NCBI GenBank assembly: GCA_905221605.1
Contig: CAJNDS010002471.1
Coordinates: 182,001 to 246,000, forward strand
Direction: 5' to 3'
Origin: Symbiodinium natans
Taxonomy: Eukaryota > Sar > Dinophyceae > Suessiales > Symbiodiniaceae
DNA: 64,000 nt
The position numbers and the translations under genes were made by a program. A model generated the notes under the pieces. It was not told where the DNA came from, searched no databases, and saw only the letters and a program-made list of their open reading frames with translations. This document shows, one piece after another, positions 10,895 to 23,000 of this stretch. Numbering within the stretch: position 1 is the stretch's first letter; every line of letters begins with the position of its first letter.

Positions 10895-13800
10895 CTCAGA
10901 GGGCTTGAAGGCGTAATGTTGGTTTAGGGTTTAGGGTTTAGGGTTTAGGGTTTAGGGTTTAGGGTTTAGGGTTTAGGGTTTAGGGTTTAGGGTTGAGGGT
11001 TGAGGGTTGAGGGTTGAGGGTTTAGGGATTAAGATGGAGGCTCCGGTGGCTCTACGGTTTAGGAGCTTCCGGAGGTCTAGTCAAGCTAAAGGGCGTGCAA
11101 TTCGGGCCGGTTCGGATCATATCGAACCTTCAAGCACAAACTAAAGTACACGTGCTGCACTCCTCCACCTTCAGTTCTATCATGCCGGTTCTGTGGTTGA
11201 GATCCAAGGCAAGATTTCCAGACTTAAAACCTTCAGGGTTCCTCAACCCTGAATACCCAAAATACCCTAAACCCTATTGTATCCAGGCTTGAACCCTAAC
11301 ACCCTTTTTTTTGACTCCAGGCTCAGCCCTAACACCTTAAACCCTAAACGCCCTGAACCCTTTTTTTTTTACTGGGGTTTAGGGTTTAGGGTTTAGGGTT
11401 TAGGGTTTAGGGTTTAGGGTTTAGGGTTTAGGGTTTAGGGTTTAGGGTTTCACGGAGTCTTTGCCTTGGTTCCAGAGCTTAGGTCCTTCAAGGCAGTGCA
11501 GGTAAGCCACTCTTTGGCTCGTAGCGAATCCTCCGGGCGAGGTAGTCATTTTGAATCAAAACGACAAAGGCTTTCATGGTCTTTTGCAGTGTAGGTTTCT
11601 GCCTTGGTACACTTCTCGCTTGGTGCGCTAGGGGTCTAGGATTTAGGGAGGGAACTGCCGCTCAAGACTTAAGACTTACTGGCATAATGTTGGGCCGTCA
11701 GAAAAAAGCCGAATCAGGGATCGAGTTCGTAGGCTGTGAGCAGCTTTTGCCAGACGACTCTGGCAAAAGCTGCCCACCTTGCATCTCCATTCCATACACT
11801 GTGAAACATGGAACCGCCGATGTTGTCGGTTTAGGGTTTAGGGTTTAGGGTTTAGGGTTTAGGGTTTAGGGTTTAGGGTTTAGGGTTTAGGGTTTAGGGT
11901 TTAGGGTTTAGGGTTTAGGGTTTAGGGTTTAGGGTTTAGGGAGGGTTTAGGGGGGTGATTTCAGAGGCACTTCAAGATGAGGCAGGAGTTGCAAACTACA
12001 AGCGCCTATCGCGAAGCAAGCGCTCAGACTTGTGAAATGGAACAGAACGACTCCATGCCGATGTGCAGCCGGACGGAATGCCACGACTTCAAGCCCTACA
12101 CGCCCTTGTTTTGTTTCCTATGTTGCTTACGGTCTTTGGTCTTGGTTCTAGAAAGCGAGGAAACTTGAAAGAAGGTAAGGAGGAAAGAAAGACGAACCCT
12201 AAACCAAAAGCCCGAAACCTTAAACACCAACCCATCCCGAAACCGAAACCCTAAAACCCTGAACTTAAACCCTCTCCCCAACCCTAAACGCTGAACATGA
12301 GAACAAAACAATCGGACCAGAAAAGCCTGGCTCCCCCCCCCAAAACCAACCTCCTTCAACCAGGTTTAGGGTTGAAATAGGGTTTAGGATTCAGGGTTAA
12401 GGGCATAAGGTCCCTCAAAGCTATGCTTTGGGAGCCTTGAGGCAGGGAGGGGTTAGGGTTTAGGGTTTAAGGTTTAGGGTTTAGGGCCTAGTTTAGGGTT
12501 TAGGGGGATTCAGGGTTAAGGGCACAGGGTCCCTCAAAGCTATGCTTCGGGAGCCTTGAGGTGCGGAGGTACACGGCCCTTCTCCACGCTGAAGAAGCCT
12601 CAGATGTTTGGGATTCGAGGGCTTGGCATTAGAGTTGCGGCAGCACGCCGGCCGTCAAAGAGATGCGCTTGAGAGATGAGGCTTTTGCAGGTTTCAGGAT
12701 TCAAGGACATGACTTCGGAAGCCACTTTGGGGGGGGGGGGGGGGGGGGGCTCGTTGTGTGTAGAGATTGCTGGGGGCTTGGGGTGCGAGATCGTGCCAGT
12801 GCAAGCCTGAAGGCGAATCAGCATTCCCCAACTCTACAGGGAACCCCAATCTCAAAACTCCAACATCGACCAAGCATTCCCATGCAGAATCACGCGAGAG
12901 CCGCTGTCTAAACTTCGGCCAACAATAAAACTAAGTTTTTACCAGACAAACCCTAAACCCCAAGCCATGAACCCTAAACCCTAAACCCTAAACCCCAAAT
13001 ACTCAGAGTCCGACCATCCAGGAGGTGGAGCACTGCACGCCAGCGGTCCGGCGCGTGCTGCAGGGGGCGGTCGGTTCGTTGCACATCTTGAACCCCCGGT
13101 TGCTGGGTTTAGGGCTTAGGGTTTAGGATTTAGGGTTTAGGGTTTCGGGTTTAGGATTAGGGTTTCGGGTTTTCAGAGTTTAGGTTTTCAGGGTTTAGGG
13201 TTTAGATAGTACGATGGCAGCTGTGGGCGCAACATGCAAGCAGAGAAAGCTGTAACCACAGGAGCAAGCCGCGGAGACACTTCCCCGAACAATCCTAGAA
13301 ACGCTAATATATGAATGACAAAAACAAGTATAGGCCCCCGAATTGTGATCCTTTCTTTGAGAGGCATAGTGTTGTGGCTCGGCATGGGGATTGCGAAAAT
13401 GAATCCTCTACTTCCTAACAGCTTTTTGCAAGAAATCGAGGTTCCCCGGTTGTTTTTCTTCGAAGCTCGCAGTTCCAATTCTTGAGCCGATGCCCCATCC
13501 TTCTGCTGGGAAAACCTGAAGCTCTTCGAGTTTTGAATCGAAACTTTGTTAACCCTAAATGCTGAACCCTAAGGCCTACTTTTGAGAATTTGAAAGAAGC
13601 GCCTCGTTTTTTCGAGCTGTGTGTAGGAACTCTTCTACTTCTGTAAAGCATGGTATGGTTTGTACATACACAGTAGGTAGAGCAAACATTGTACTGCCAA
13701 TACATCTAGTACATGCACTGAGCACATGGCAATTCTAAGGACTGAGGATGTAACCCTCAAACCTGAGCCATGCAAGCCCCAAATCCACACATGCAAAACC

Positions 13801-14052
13801 CTTCGAACTGAAGCATCATGAATCATGACACCTCGATGAGGTTTTTGGGGCCGATCGGAAAGTTGAGCTCCGAGCGGAGTGGGTGGAGAACCTTGCAACG
13901 ACTGGCCAGGGCTACCCCAAACTTTGGCTTCGGATTCTGTGCACTTTGCGTTTCGCAAACAGAAGACTCTTAAACCCAATAAGGGAAACCATGAAGGATC
14001 CCCCACTAGCCTACCCTGTGGGCCTTAGGTTTCGAGGTTTCGGGGGTTACCC

Positions 14053-14087
<35 letters not shown>

Positions 14088-17000
14088 CGGAGGTTTGCTT
14101 CCTTGGTGGCTGTTTGGAGCCAAGGAGCCGGTTGTGGAGCCCTATCGGGCAAATGGGAAGGGTATGAGCGGTATGAGGTTTAGGGTGCAGGGTTTAGGGG
14201 TGAGGTTTGCTTGTCAAGGCCCAGATGGGTCTGGTGACCAAAAGCCCGGGGTTTTGTGGGACATTGAGGCCGTGGAGTTGGGATGGAGGCAACTGAGGAA
14301 CTTCCTGAAACCCAGCGGAGATTTGAACAGCTTGATTCTACAGGCACACGCAGTGCCAAGAAGCATACTCAGCCTCTTTAGCAAACTAGAACTTGAATCC
14401 GCGGCGCCCTCCATCTCCCGCCTGACTTCCTAAGCAAATCCGCACTACGCTGTCGAAGAACAAACCCTTCAACCCGTAAAGGGAAAACTGACCGGAACAG
14501 GGTGCAAGGTCGACTTCGTCGATCATACCTGGTGGTTCGAAGGCTTAAGCCCGAATCCTAAAGCGGGTTTGCACCTCCTAAGCCAGCGCCCTGGACTTGT
14601 CGGAGGGGAGTTGAGGGAGCTATGGCTACCGAGATTTTTGGACAAACAGTGGCTCTTCGTTCTCGACCCCGTGTTATCGGCTATGGGATCCAAGCTCTAG
14701 AGCTGGCTCCTAAACCCTAAACCACGAAAGGGCTGGCCGAAGCGTGCATATGGAGGCTTCCACTGTGGGACTGGGCCTGGAGAGTCCCGATGCAGAACGA
14801 TGGGGCTTGCACTGTTTGGATTTTTGTAAAATTGGAAGCTGAGGGTGCGCGGGTTCAGTGTAAAAGAAGGGTGAGTACGTGGGTTTACGCATTTCTTTGT
14901 AAGGGGTGGACCGGTTCCATCAGAAACCGGAAGCAGGCAAGCCTAAACTCAGGGTGTTCCGAGGTGGCAAGTCGGGTTAAGCGACTTCAAAGATTTGACA
15001 CGGGCATGTGACACGCAAGCCTAGCCTGTCAGCTGACAAACAAACCGGAGGGGAAGTTGTCTGAAATGGGGGTTCACGACAATGGGGGGACCTAAATGAG
15101 TGCTTCGTTGCCAAGCCGCAGATCCCATCCTTGAGCAGTTGCAAAGCACGGCCCATCTGGACACACTCACGCCTTGTTTAGGGTTGAGGGTTTAAAGTTT
15201 AGGGTTTAGGGTTTGGAGTTTTGGGTTTAGGGCGCTTTGCCACTAAAAGGTTCACAGGACAACCGATGCTCTCTTTCAGCCACGCAATATCGCTTGCTGG
15301 GCATGTGGTCGCCACAATGGAAAGCTGTGCTGGCGGAATCTCTTTTCGAAAAAAACTTGCGTGTTTGGAGGCCTTTACTTTTTCCGTCGAAGTTGATCGG
15401 CCAGCCTCCTACTGACCTATTGATGCCGCGCCTCATCTGCGTAGTGTTCCGCCGTGCTTGGCGGTCGTTCGCGAGATCCAACCTGCACGCGAACTTAGGG
15501 GCGGAAGAACACAGACTCTGGAGCTCAACGCTGTTTGGATCGAAATCAGAAGGTGCAGACTCATAGCATCCCGTGGCAGGCTTCTTGCAACAGTAAGAGA
15601 AACCTTTCATGCCCTCAAAAGGTTGATTCGCAGAAGAACCAGCCACATGAAATGATACAGAGTGATTCTTAGAAGGGCGGACAGCGCTGAGGAAGTAGCA
15701 TTTGAGGAGAGCTCTAGATTCTGAATAAAAAACCAGATCCCACGTCAGCTTTTTGTGTCCCTTTAGGATGCCCTGAGCTCCAAAACTTCAAATACCTAAA
15801 CCCTAAACCCGAAACCCTAAACCCTAAACCCTAAACCCTAAAGAGCCTGGAGCTCATGGACTGGATGCCAACAAAGTTATGGGGTTCGGGATGCAGGTTG
15901 GGGTTAAACCCTAAACCCTAAACCCTAAACCCTAAACCCTAAAGTCTACAAGCCTAAACCCTAAACCCTAACCCCTAAACCCTAACCCTAAACCCTAAAC
16001 CCTAAACCCTAAACCCTAAACCCTACATGGCATTTAAAAGTGAACACCTCCTCGTATTTCAGGCTCAGGGGCTGCTCCAAGAAGCGCAGCTGCAGCGACT
16101 TGACGTCCCCAGGTGTCGTCAAGAGCACATCACCTCAGCTGCGGTTGAGGTGGGCTTGAGTTGGAATTAGGGCCGGGGTTCTAGGTCTGAAGGTGCATGC
16201 GCGTGTGCGGCGGGGGAACCTAGATCTCCAGAGTTTGCCACTCGTAAGCTCCGCCCCAGTACACCCTAACAGAAAAGGGCCCTGAATTCACTTGAGGTTT
16301 TTGGATATTAGGGGTTCTGTGGTTGTTCTGTAATTAGGTTCGGCATCCTGGGTTAAATAGAGGCATCCTCGATTTCCATCATGTTGTTCTAGGAATTCCT
16401 TTTTTGAATCGAAAATATTTTCTTGGAGCTATGAATAGGAAATCCTGCGTTAGTTGTTGGGAAAACCTCGATGTACCCTATTTTCCAATGGACAACTTCT
16501 GTCTATTTATTCGAGTTTTCAAGAGGAATGCCGCCTTTTTGTCCAGCTGTGCATGTGGGAGCGTTCTACAAAGTACAATAGAAAGAACATTTTTTATGTA
16601 GTACACATAGCAAAGTTAGCGCAACATGTAGTGCGTGCACACACATATATATATATATATTCCATATATATCTATATGTATAGCCTAGAACAGTCTCCAT
16701 GGCCCCCCGGTTTGCCGTCAGGCAAGGCTCCACTTCAGCTTCAATGTTCTGCTTGCCATTGCTCAGCTTGGCTCTGTTGAGCTTCATTGCTACTGGCAGC
16801 CTTTTGCAAAACCTCACTCGCTTGGCAGTGCACAGCCGAACGATGGGTACGTTTATGTCACCAGTGAACACGTTGTTAAGAGGACCCATGTAACACGGTG
16901 GCCTTCTTTTGACGAAGCATCTGTTCGCTATAGTCGAAGCTTCTTTTTCCCGCGACAAATAGAACAAACCACTATTAACCTATTAAACGAAAATAAAAAG

Positions 17001-20000
17001 CACTCAAGCTTCTTGCTAGTCAGCTAATCTTGGCCAGGACTTCGCCGGATATTTCGGGTTGACTTGCATTTAACAAAACGCTGTAGATAAATTCTAGGGT
17101 CCTCAAGGGATTGGGTCACATACCCCCCTGGAACTCCCCCTTAAGGACCCTGTAGAAATAGGGCGCTTCAGGACCACGAGCCGAACCGACTTCTTCATGG
17201 AAAATCTTGTTACAACATGAACCAAGAGCCTTGGCGAAGTGAGCATGTGCGCCACAGAAAAACTCCAAGAAGTAATGGAGCTTCGGTCGAAAAAAGCAAC
17301 TGAAACTCCATGTGCGCCATGCGCGCGATGGGGCGTCGCGTCTGGTCCAACAGTCTAAACGCTCTTGCCGTGTCCAAAAACTGAATGCTTCCCAGGCTGG
17401 GCTAGTATACCCTATAACCCCTCAAAAAAGGGTCTTTTTGTAGGGTTGAATTATTATACCCTATAACCCCTCAAAAAGGTCTTTTTGTAGGGTTGAATTC
17501 TGGGATTCTAAGGCCGCATAGCCCATCCTGGTCAACAGAGATACCCAGATCTTCCAAAACCCCTTAATTAAGGAATATACCCTAATTTATACAAAGGATC
17601 CTTATTAGGAATTAAGGTATATACCTTAATTAAGGTATATACCCTAATTCCTAGTAAGGATCCTTAGTATAAATGAGGGTATATTCCTTAATAAAGGGGT
17701 TTTGGAAGATCTGGGGATACAACAAACTCCGAGCGGCCATTTCGCACGATGCGGCCGAGGCGTTCGGAAAGGGCAACCTGGCTTTCATCCGGTGCAAATC
17801 TTGGATTCTCCGCTTGAGCCCTGATACCCTGTGAAGCATGTAGGAACTACGGTGTGGTTTGTAAAGGGTTTAGGATTTAGGGCCTAGGGTTTATAATGTT
17901 TAGGGATAGGGCCGTAGGCTTACAGCCATGAACGGCCCAGCTAACAAGACACTGGCCCCACAACTTCTTTCCGTGCAAGGCGCGGCAAGACTTGACAACA
18001 ACATATGTCTTGTCATGGCTCATCAGAGGAGAGTATATGTAAGCTCAAGGCGACACACTTCGGCCTGGCGCCATGTGAATCCCTAAACCCTAAACCCTAA
18101 ACCCTAAACCCTAAACCCTAAACCCTAAACCCTAAACCCTAAACCCTAAACCCTAAGCATAAGGAAACTTGGAATACCTTTTCCTCACGATCTTGCATCC
18201 TGGACCAGCTCAACCCAACAAACTGCCAGCGCCTGTATCCAGAAAATTTGAAAACCTCTCCTGCTCACCTTACTCTTCTAAGCACGAGGCCCGGGACAGA
18301 ATTTTGCTTCCTGCATTCTGTGCATATTGGACAGTGCGCTACATACGTCCTGAGCCTTATAAGAACGTAGGAGGTCTGGGTAAAAATGTCTCGTCGTGAT
18401 GGCCAATAATCTCAACCACAGTGTACAATTCAAAAGCCCTCATGCCAGAAAATAACCCTAAACCCTAAACCCTAAACCCTGAACCCTGAACCCTGAACCC
18501 TAAACCCTAAACCCTAAACCCTGCACGGTGTGTCAGCACCATGGCCACTATGGGGTGCCAACATTCAGGGAGAAGAGGGACAGTTTCGAGGGGTCGATTC
18601 CGCAGGTCGTCATTCAAAATAGTATTAGCAAAATTTGCGTTTCCCCCGACGAAGCAAGTCCTCCTCTCCCCAATTCCATACATCCCGCGCGCTTTCCTTG
18701 GTCGAAATCGGGCTCCCACCTCCGTCGCGTGCATTTGTTCCAGCTTCAATCGCTTGGGTTCACACAAATGTGGGGAGCACTTTCCCGTCTCTGCTGAAGG
18801 ACGAGCATTTCGCGATGTTAGCGCTATGCGCATGCTGCTCGCGAACTCGGGTCATCGCATGATTCACCATCGCCATGATCTTACACTGTCTGGGGTCCGT
18901 GCTGACTAAAAGTGTGCCGACGTGGACCGCAAACACAGGGCACGACATGCGCACGGCAGTGCGGTAGGATTCGAACATTATCGCGCGTTCAAGCGCCCTG
19001 CATGCCCGCGAGAAGGGAAAGCAAGTGCCTGCCATGTTTGCGCAACATCGAGCGAGCGCAGTATACCGAACCGAGGCGGGAGTGCGATATCGACCACGGA
19101 ATGTGCACAGGACCTAGGGGAGCATTGCGAGAGCGATGCCCTAACTTTGCTTTCGCGATGACCGTGTCGAAAACCTGTGGACCGAGCGCAGGCGAGAACC
19201 TGCTTCCGACGGGATCACCATAAAGGCCCTGGTACTCTTAGCGTTGGGACCTTTAGGATCCGAAACCTAACCTGAAATACCCTCTCTATCCTACTTACCT
19301 ATAGGTAGCCCCCAAAAACCCTAAATAACCCCTGAGGTCCCTTATGAGGGTCCCCCCTTGATTTAACATTCAAATACCTCATCCTTATAGGTAGCCCCTA
19401 AACACAACCCCTAAATAACCCCTGGGGTCCCTAAACCCTAAACCCTAAACCCTAAACCCTAAACCCTAAACCCTAAACCCTAAACCCTAAACCCTAAACC
19501 CTAAACCCTAAACCCTAAACCCTAAACCCTAAACCCCACAAAAAACCTAAATAACCTCTGAGGTCCCTTCTAAGGGCCCCTCCTTTGAGTCCCTTGATTT
19601 AACCTTCAGCCCGGGAGTCCCTAAACCCTAAACCCTAAACCCTAAACCCTAAACCCTAAACCCTAAACCCTAAACCCTGACACGTTTCGAAGCAGCCCGG
19701 CTCGCCTCGAGGTCAAGGGATCGGTCGCATTTAAAGGTCGACACGCGCTTCTGCACCACCGTGGAGAAGCAGTTCCTTTACGATGTTCGGGGGTCCGTAT
19801 TCTAAGGGGATCCTACTATATTTGGGGGGCTATATTAGGGGTCCCTTACCCTAAACCCTAAACCCGAAACCCTAAACCTGATGAAGCTAAAGTCTGTCAG
19901 GACACTGCAGCACGGAGCGGGAAAGGCTGATCAGCGCTGGCGGCACTACGAGGCAAACGATGCGTGAACCTGAGTCGGTTCAGGGTTTAGGGTTTAGGGT

Positions 20001-23000
20001 TTAGGCCAATCTGCTTTGGGTTGCTGAAGATGTTGGGAGTTCGACTGTGGAACAAGACCTTGGATGGCGCAAGAAACCGTTGGTCATTCCAAATGAAATA
20101 GTGGAATTTAAGCTGAGGAATGAGAACTGTAGGGCGCACGAGAAAGTCCCAAAACCGAACATGCCGAATACACAGGCCTGGTCAGCACATCTGCTCTTTC
20201 AAAGATTTTGGTTCAGCACATCGCCGTTGCATGGTTGGGAGATGTTGCGGCTGTGAAGGAGAGTTGACTCACGAGATGCACACCTCCGAAGGACTAGCGG
20301 AAACCCGCCCCCCCAACGAGGTGAGCAGCCACTCGCGTGCATCAGCGCCAGCCTGACCGATGTGGATGCAATTTCTTCACGGGCTTGAGAGGTTTAGGGT
20401 TTAGGGTTTAGGGTACCTTGTCATCTGGTTCCTCATATTACGCGACAAAGACCCCACGTTAGTTGAGCCTAGCCGGAAGCTCCAGGGCCTGGGGTTCTCA
20501 GGTCGGGGCCTAAAGGGTTTATAGGGTTTATAGAGTTTATAGGGTTTATAGGGTTTATAGGGTTTATAGGGTTTATAGTTTATAGGGTTTATAGGGTTTA
20601 TAGGGTTTATAGGGTTTATAGGGTTTATAGGGTTTATAGGGTTTATAGGGTTTATAGGGTTTATAGGGTTTATAGGGTTTATAGGGTTTAGGCTTTAGGC
20701 TTTAGGGGGGTGGGGGGGGGGGGGGCTGCAACAAGTTAGAAACATTCAGAAGCCGGGCACGATGCTTGGCAGTAGTGCTGCCGCTGAGTTTTCATGTCGA
20801 GGGGTCAAGGAGGGTGTAGAGCCCCCGGGCTCACGAAATAAAGCATGGGTTTAGGGTTTAGGGTTTAGGGTTTAGGGTTTAGGGTTTAGGGATTCGGGTT
20901 TAGGGTGCACCTGCTTAAGTTTCCTCGGGCCTCGGGCATGTGGTTTCGCGCCGACCAAAACTCCAAACATCGTTTGCCTCCTCTAGTGAACAGTGAATGG
21001 TCCCGAATGGTCCTAAATCTAGAAGACCGTAGATGAAAGATTAAGAGCTCTGTTAGGAACACCAATCAAACCCCCTTCATCTATGCATTGCTTGTGCCAC
21101 CGGAGGGCAACGGAGAAACCACCGAGGTCTTGCCGGCCCCCATGATCATCTGTTTGACGCTCGACTTGCCTGAGAAGAGCAGAGGGGAGGAGCAGCTTAT
21201 AGGGTTTAGGGTTTAGGGTTTCGGGTTTAGGGTTTCGGGTTTAGGGTTAGGGTTCGTTTCACGTGCTTCTGGAAAGCGTGGAGCCTGCAGAAGCCACGCC
21301 GGTGATGCTATGACAACGGCCCCCCAACTGGAAAGCCCAAAACACCCCACACCCACCCTTCTTGGAAGCAACATCCCAGGGGACACATGAACCCTAAAGG
21401 GGTTGATGGCCTCTATACCTTCATAGGAGTAGTACAGGGTAAAACGATCTCAATTTTTAGGGTTCATGTCGTCCCAAGGGTCTGATTCAAGCGTAAGTCG
21501 GTCCTAAGCCTTATGCCTTCCACTGCCACACGTGCCTGATGTGCGCGGTGAAAACAGTAGAATGCAAATGTTGTGAGAAAACCCCAGTGTTTCAATTTAT
21601 GCATATGTATTTACACACACATACATATACATATATATATATACACATCTATGTGTATAGAATTGTACACATAGATGCTCCAAAGCCCAAAGTTCAAATC
21701 CGAAAATCCATTTGCCGCCATCTTCAACATCACAAGTTCTTGTACATTCTACCTCATTCACACCGTAAACCTCAGCCACAGTTTAGACAGTGACATGGAA
21801 AGATCCGAAGCAGGGTTTGGCCCAAAGTACCCGTCCGCAGGGCATCGGAGAACTCGTTGACCATCTCTACCTCGACAACATCTAGGTTTGGGGTCGGGCT
21901 CGGGACTTCTTCAACGACAGAGGCGCCCGAACCCCTCCAAAGTCAAAGCCTCGATTCCTGAATCCCCCGCCCCCCCTAGAGATCCCTAAATCGATATGTT
22001 CAATCCTCTAGACCCAGCCTCGAAACCTTTCAACATCCCTGACCCTAAACCCTAAACCCCATAGACCCTAGCTCAAAGCGCCCGCCTGGCGAGGTCGCAG
22101 CAAAAAGCCAGTGACGAACTCAAACACCAGAAAGTGGGGGTCGAAGCTGCCCACAAAGCCTCCACAATCTGTGTGCGCTTTCACGGGATCAAGCCCTAAA
22201 CTCTAAACCCTAAGGTTAAAGGTTTAGGGTTTAGGGTTTAGGGTTTAGGGTTTAGGGTTTAGGGTTTAGCCCTAAACCCGGAGGGGCTCACAGTCATGAA
22301 AAAAGAGGTGTCGGATCATTGTTGTGCAGGCGCCTGGGACTACGCAGGATTACGTTGAGACCCTCACGTCCTCACGTTCGACGCTCACGCCTGAACATGG
22401 CACTGTTCGGGGTTCCTCTCTTGCGCATTTGGTTTAAAACTTATGGTGATCTCTCTAAATTGATGTCCCTTCTAGGTCCTCATTATAAGGCGCCCCCCCC
22501 ACCCCTCCCCCCCTTTTTTGGGCACCTAAAGGGGTGCCCCAATTCAGAGAACTCACCATATTGAAGCGCCTGCCAGAATACTTGGTCGCGACAGAACGTG
22601 GCCCAGCCGGGAGGCTGAAAGGTGCTGATTCTACAGCTCTTTGGGCCAGCTCGTTAGGGTTTAGGGTTTAGGGTTTAGGGTTTAGGGTTTAGGGTTTAGG
22701 GTTTAGGGTTTAGGGTTTAGGGTTTAGGGTTTAGGGTTTAGGGTTTAGGGTTTAGGGTTTAGGGTTTGGGGCTCCATCTTGAGCACTGCCCCACACTGTC
22801 GGGCTCTGGCCCCAAGTGCACATTCTTTTAAGGAGTAGGCCGATTTCAGCGCGACTGCAATAATGACACCTGTCGAAATATGCGATGCCATGCACAAAAT
22901 GCTCTCGCCGGCACTGAACATCCGAAAACCTTTGGCCTAAAATGGTTGCATTCTTAACATTCCAAATGGCGATGAGCTGTGAGAAGCAGCATGAGTTCCG

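Noticed and set aside
12996-13104. Plus-strand exon EVEHCTPAVRRVLQGAV
   Set aside because: Looks protein-like with plausible splice sites, but the minus strand fits the DUF3638 HLLD block and the phase of its neighbours.
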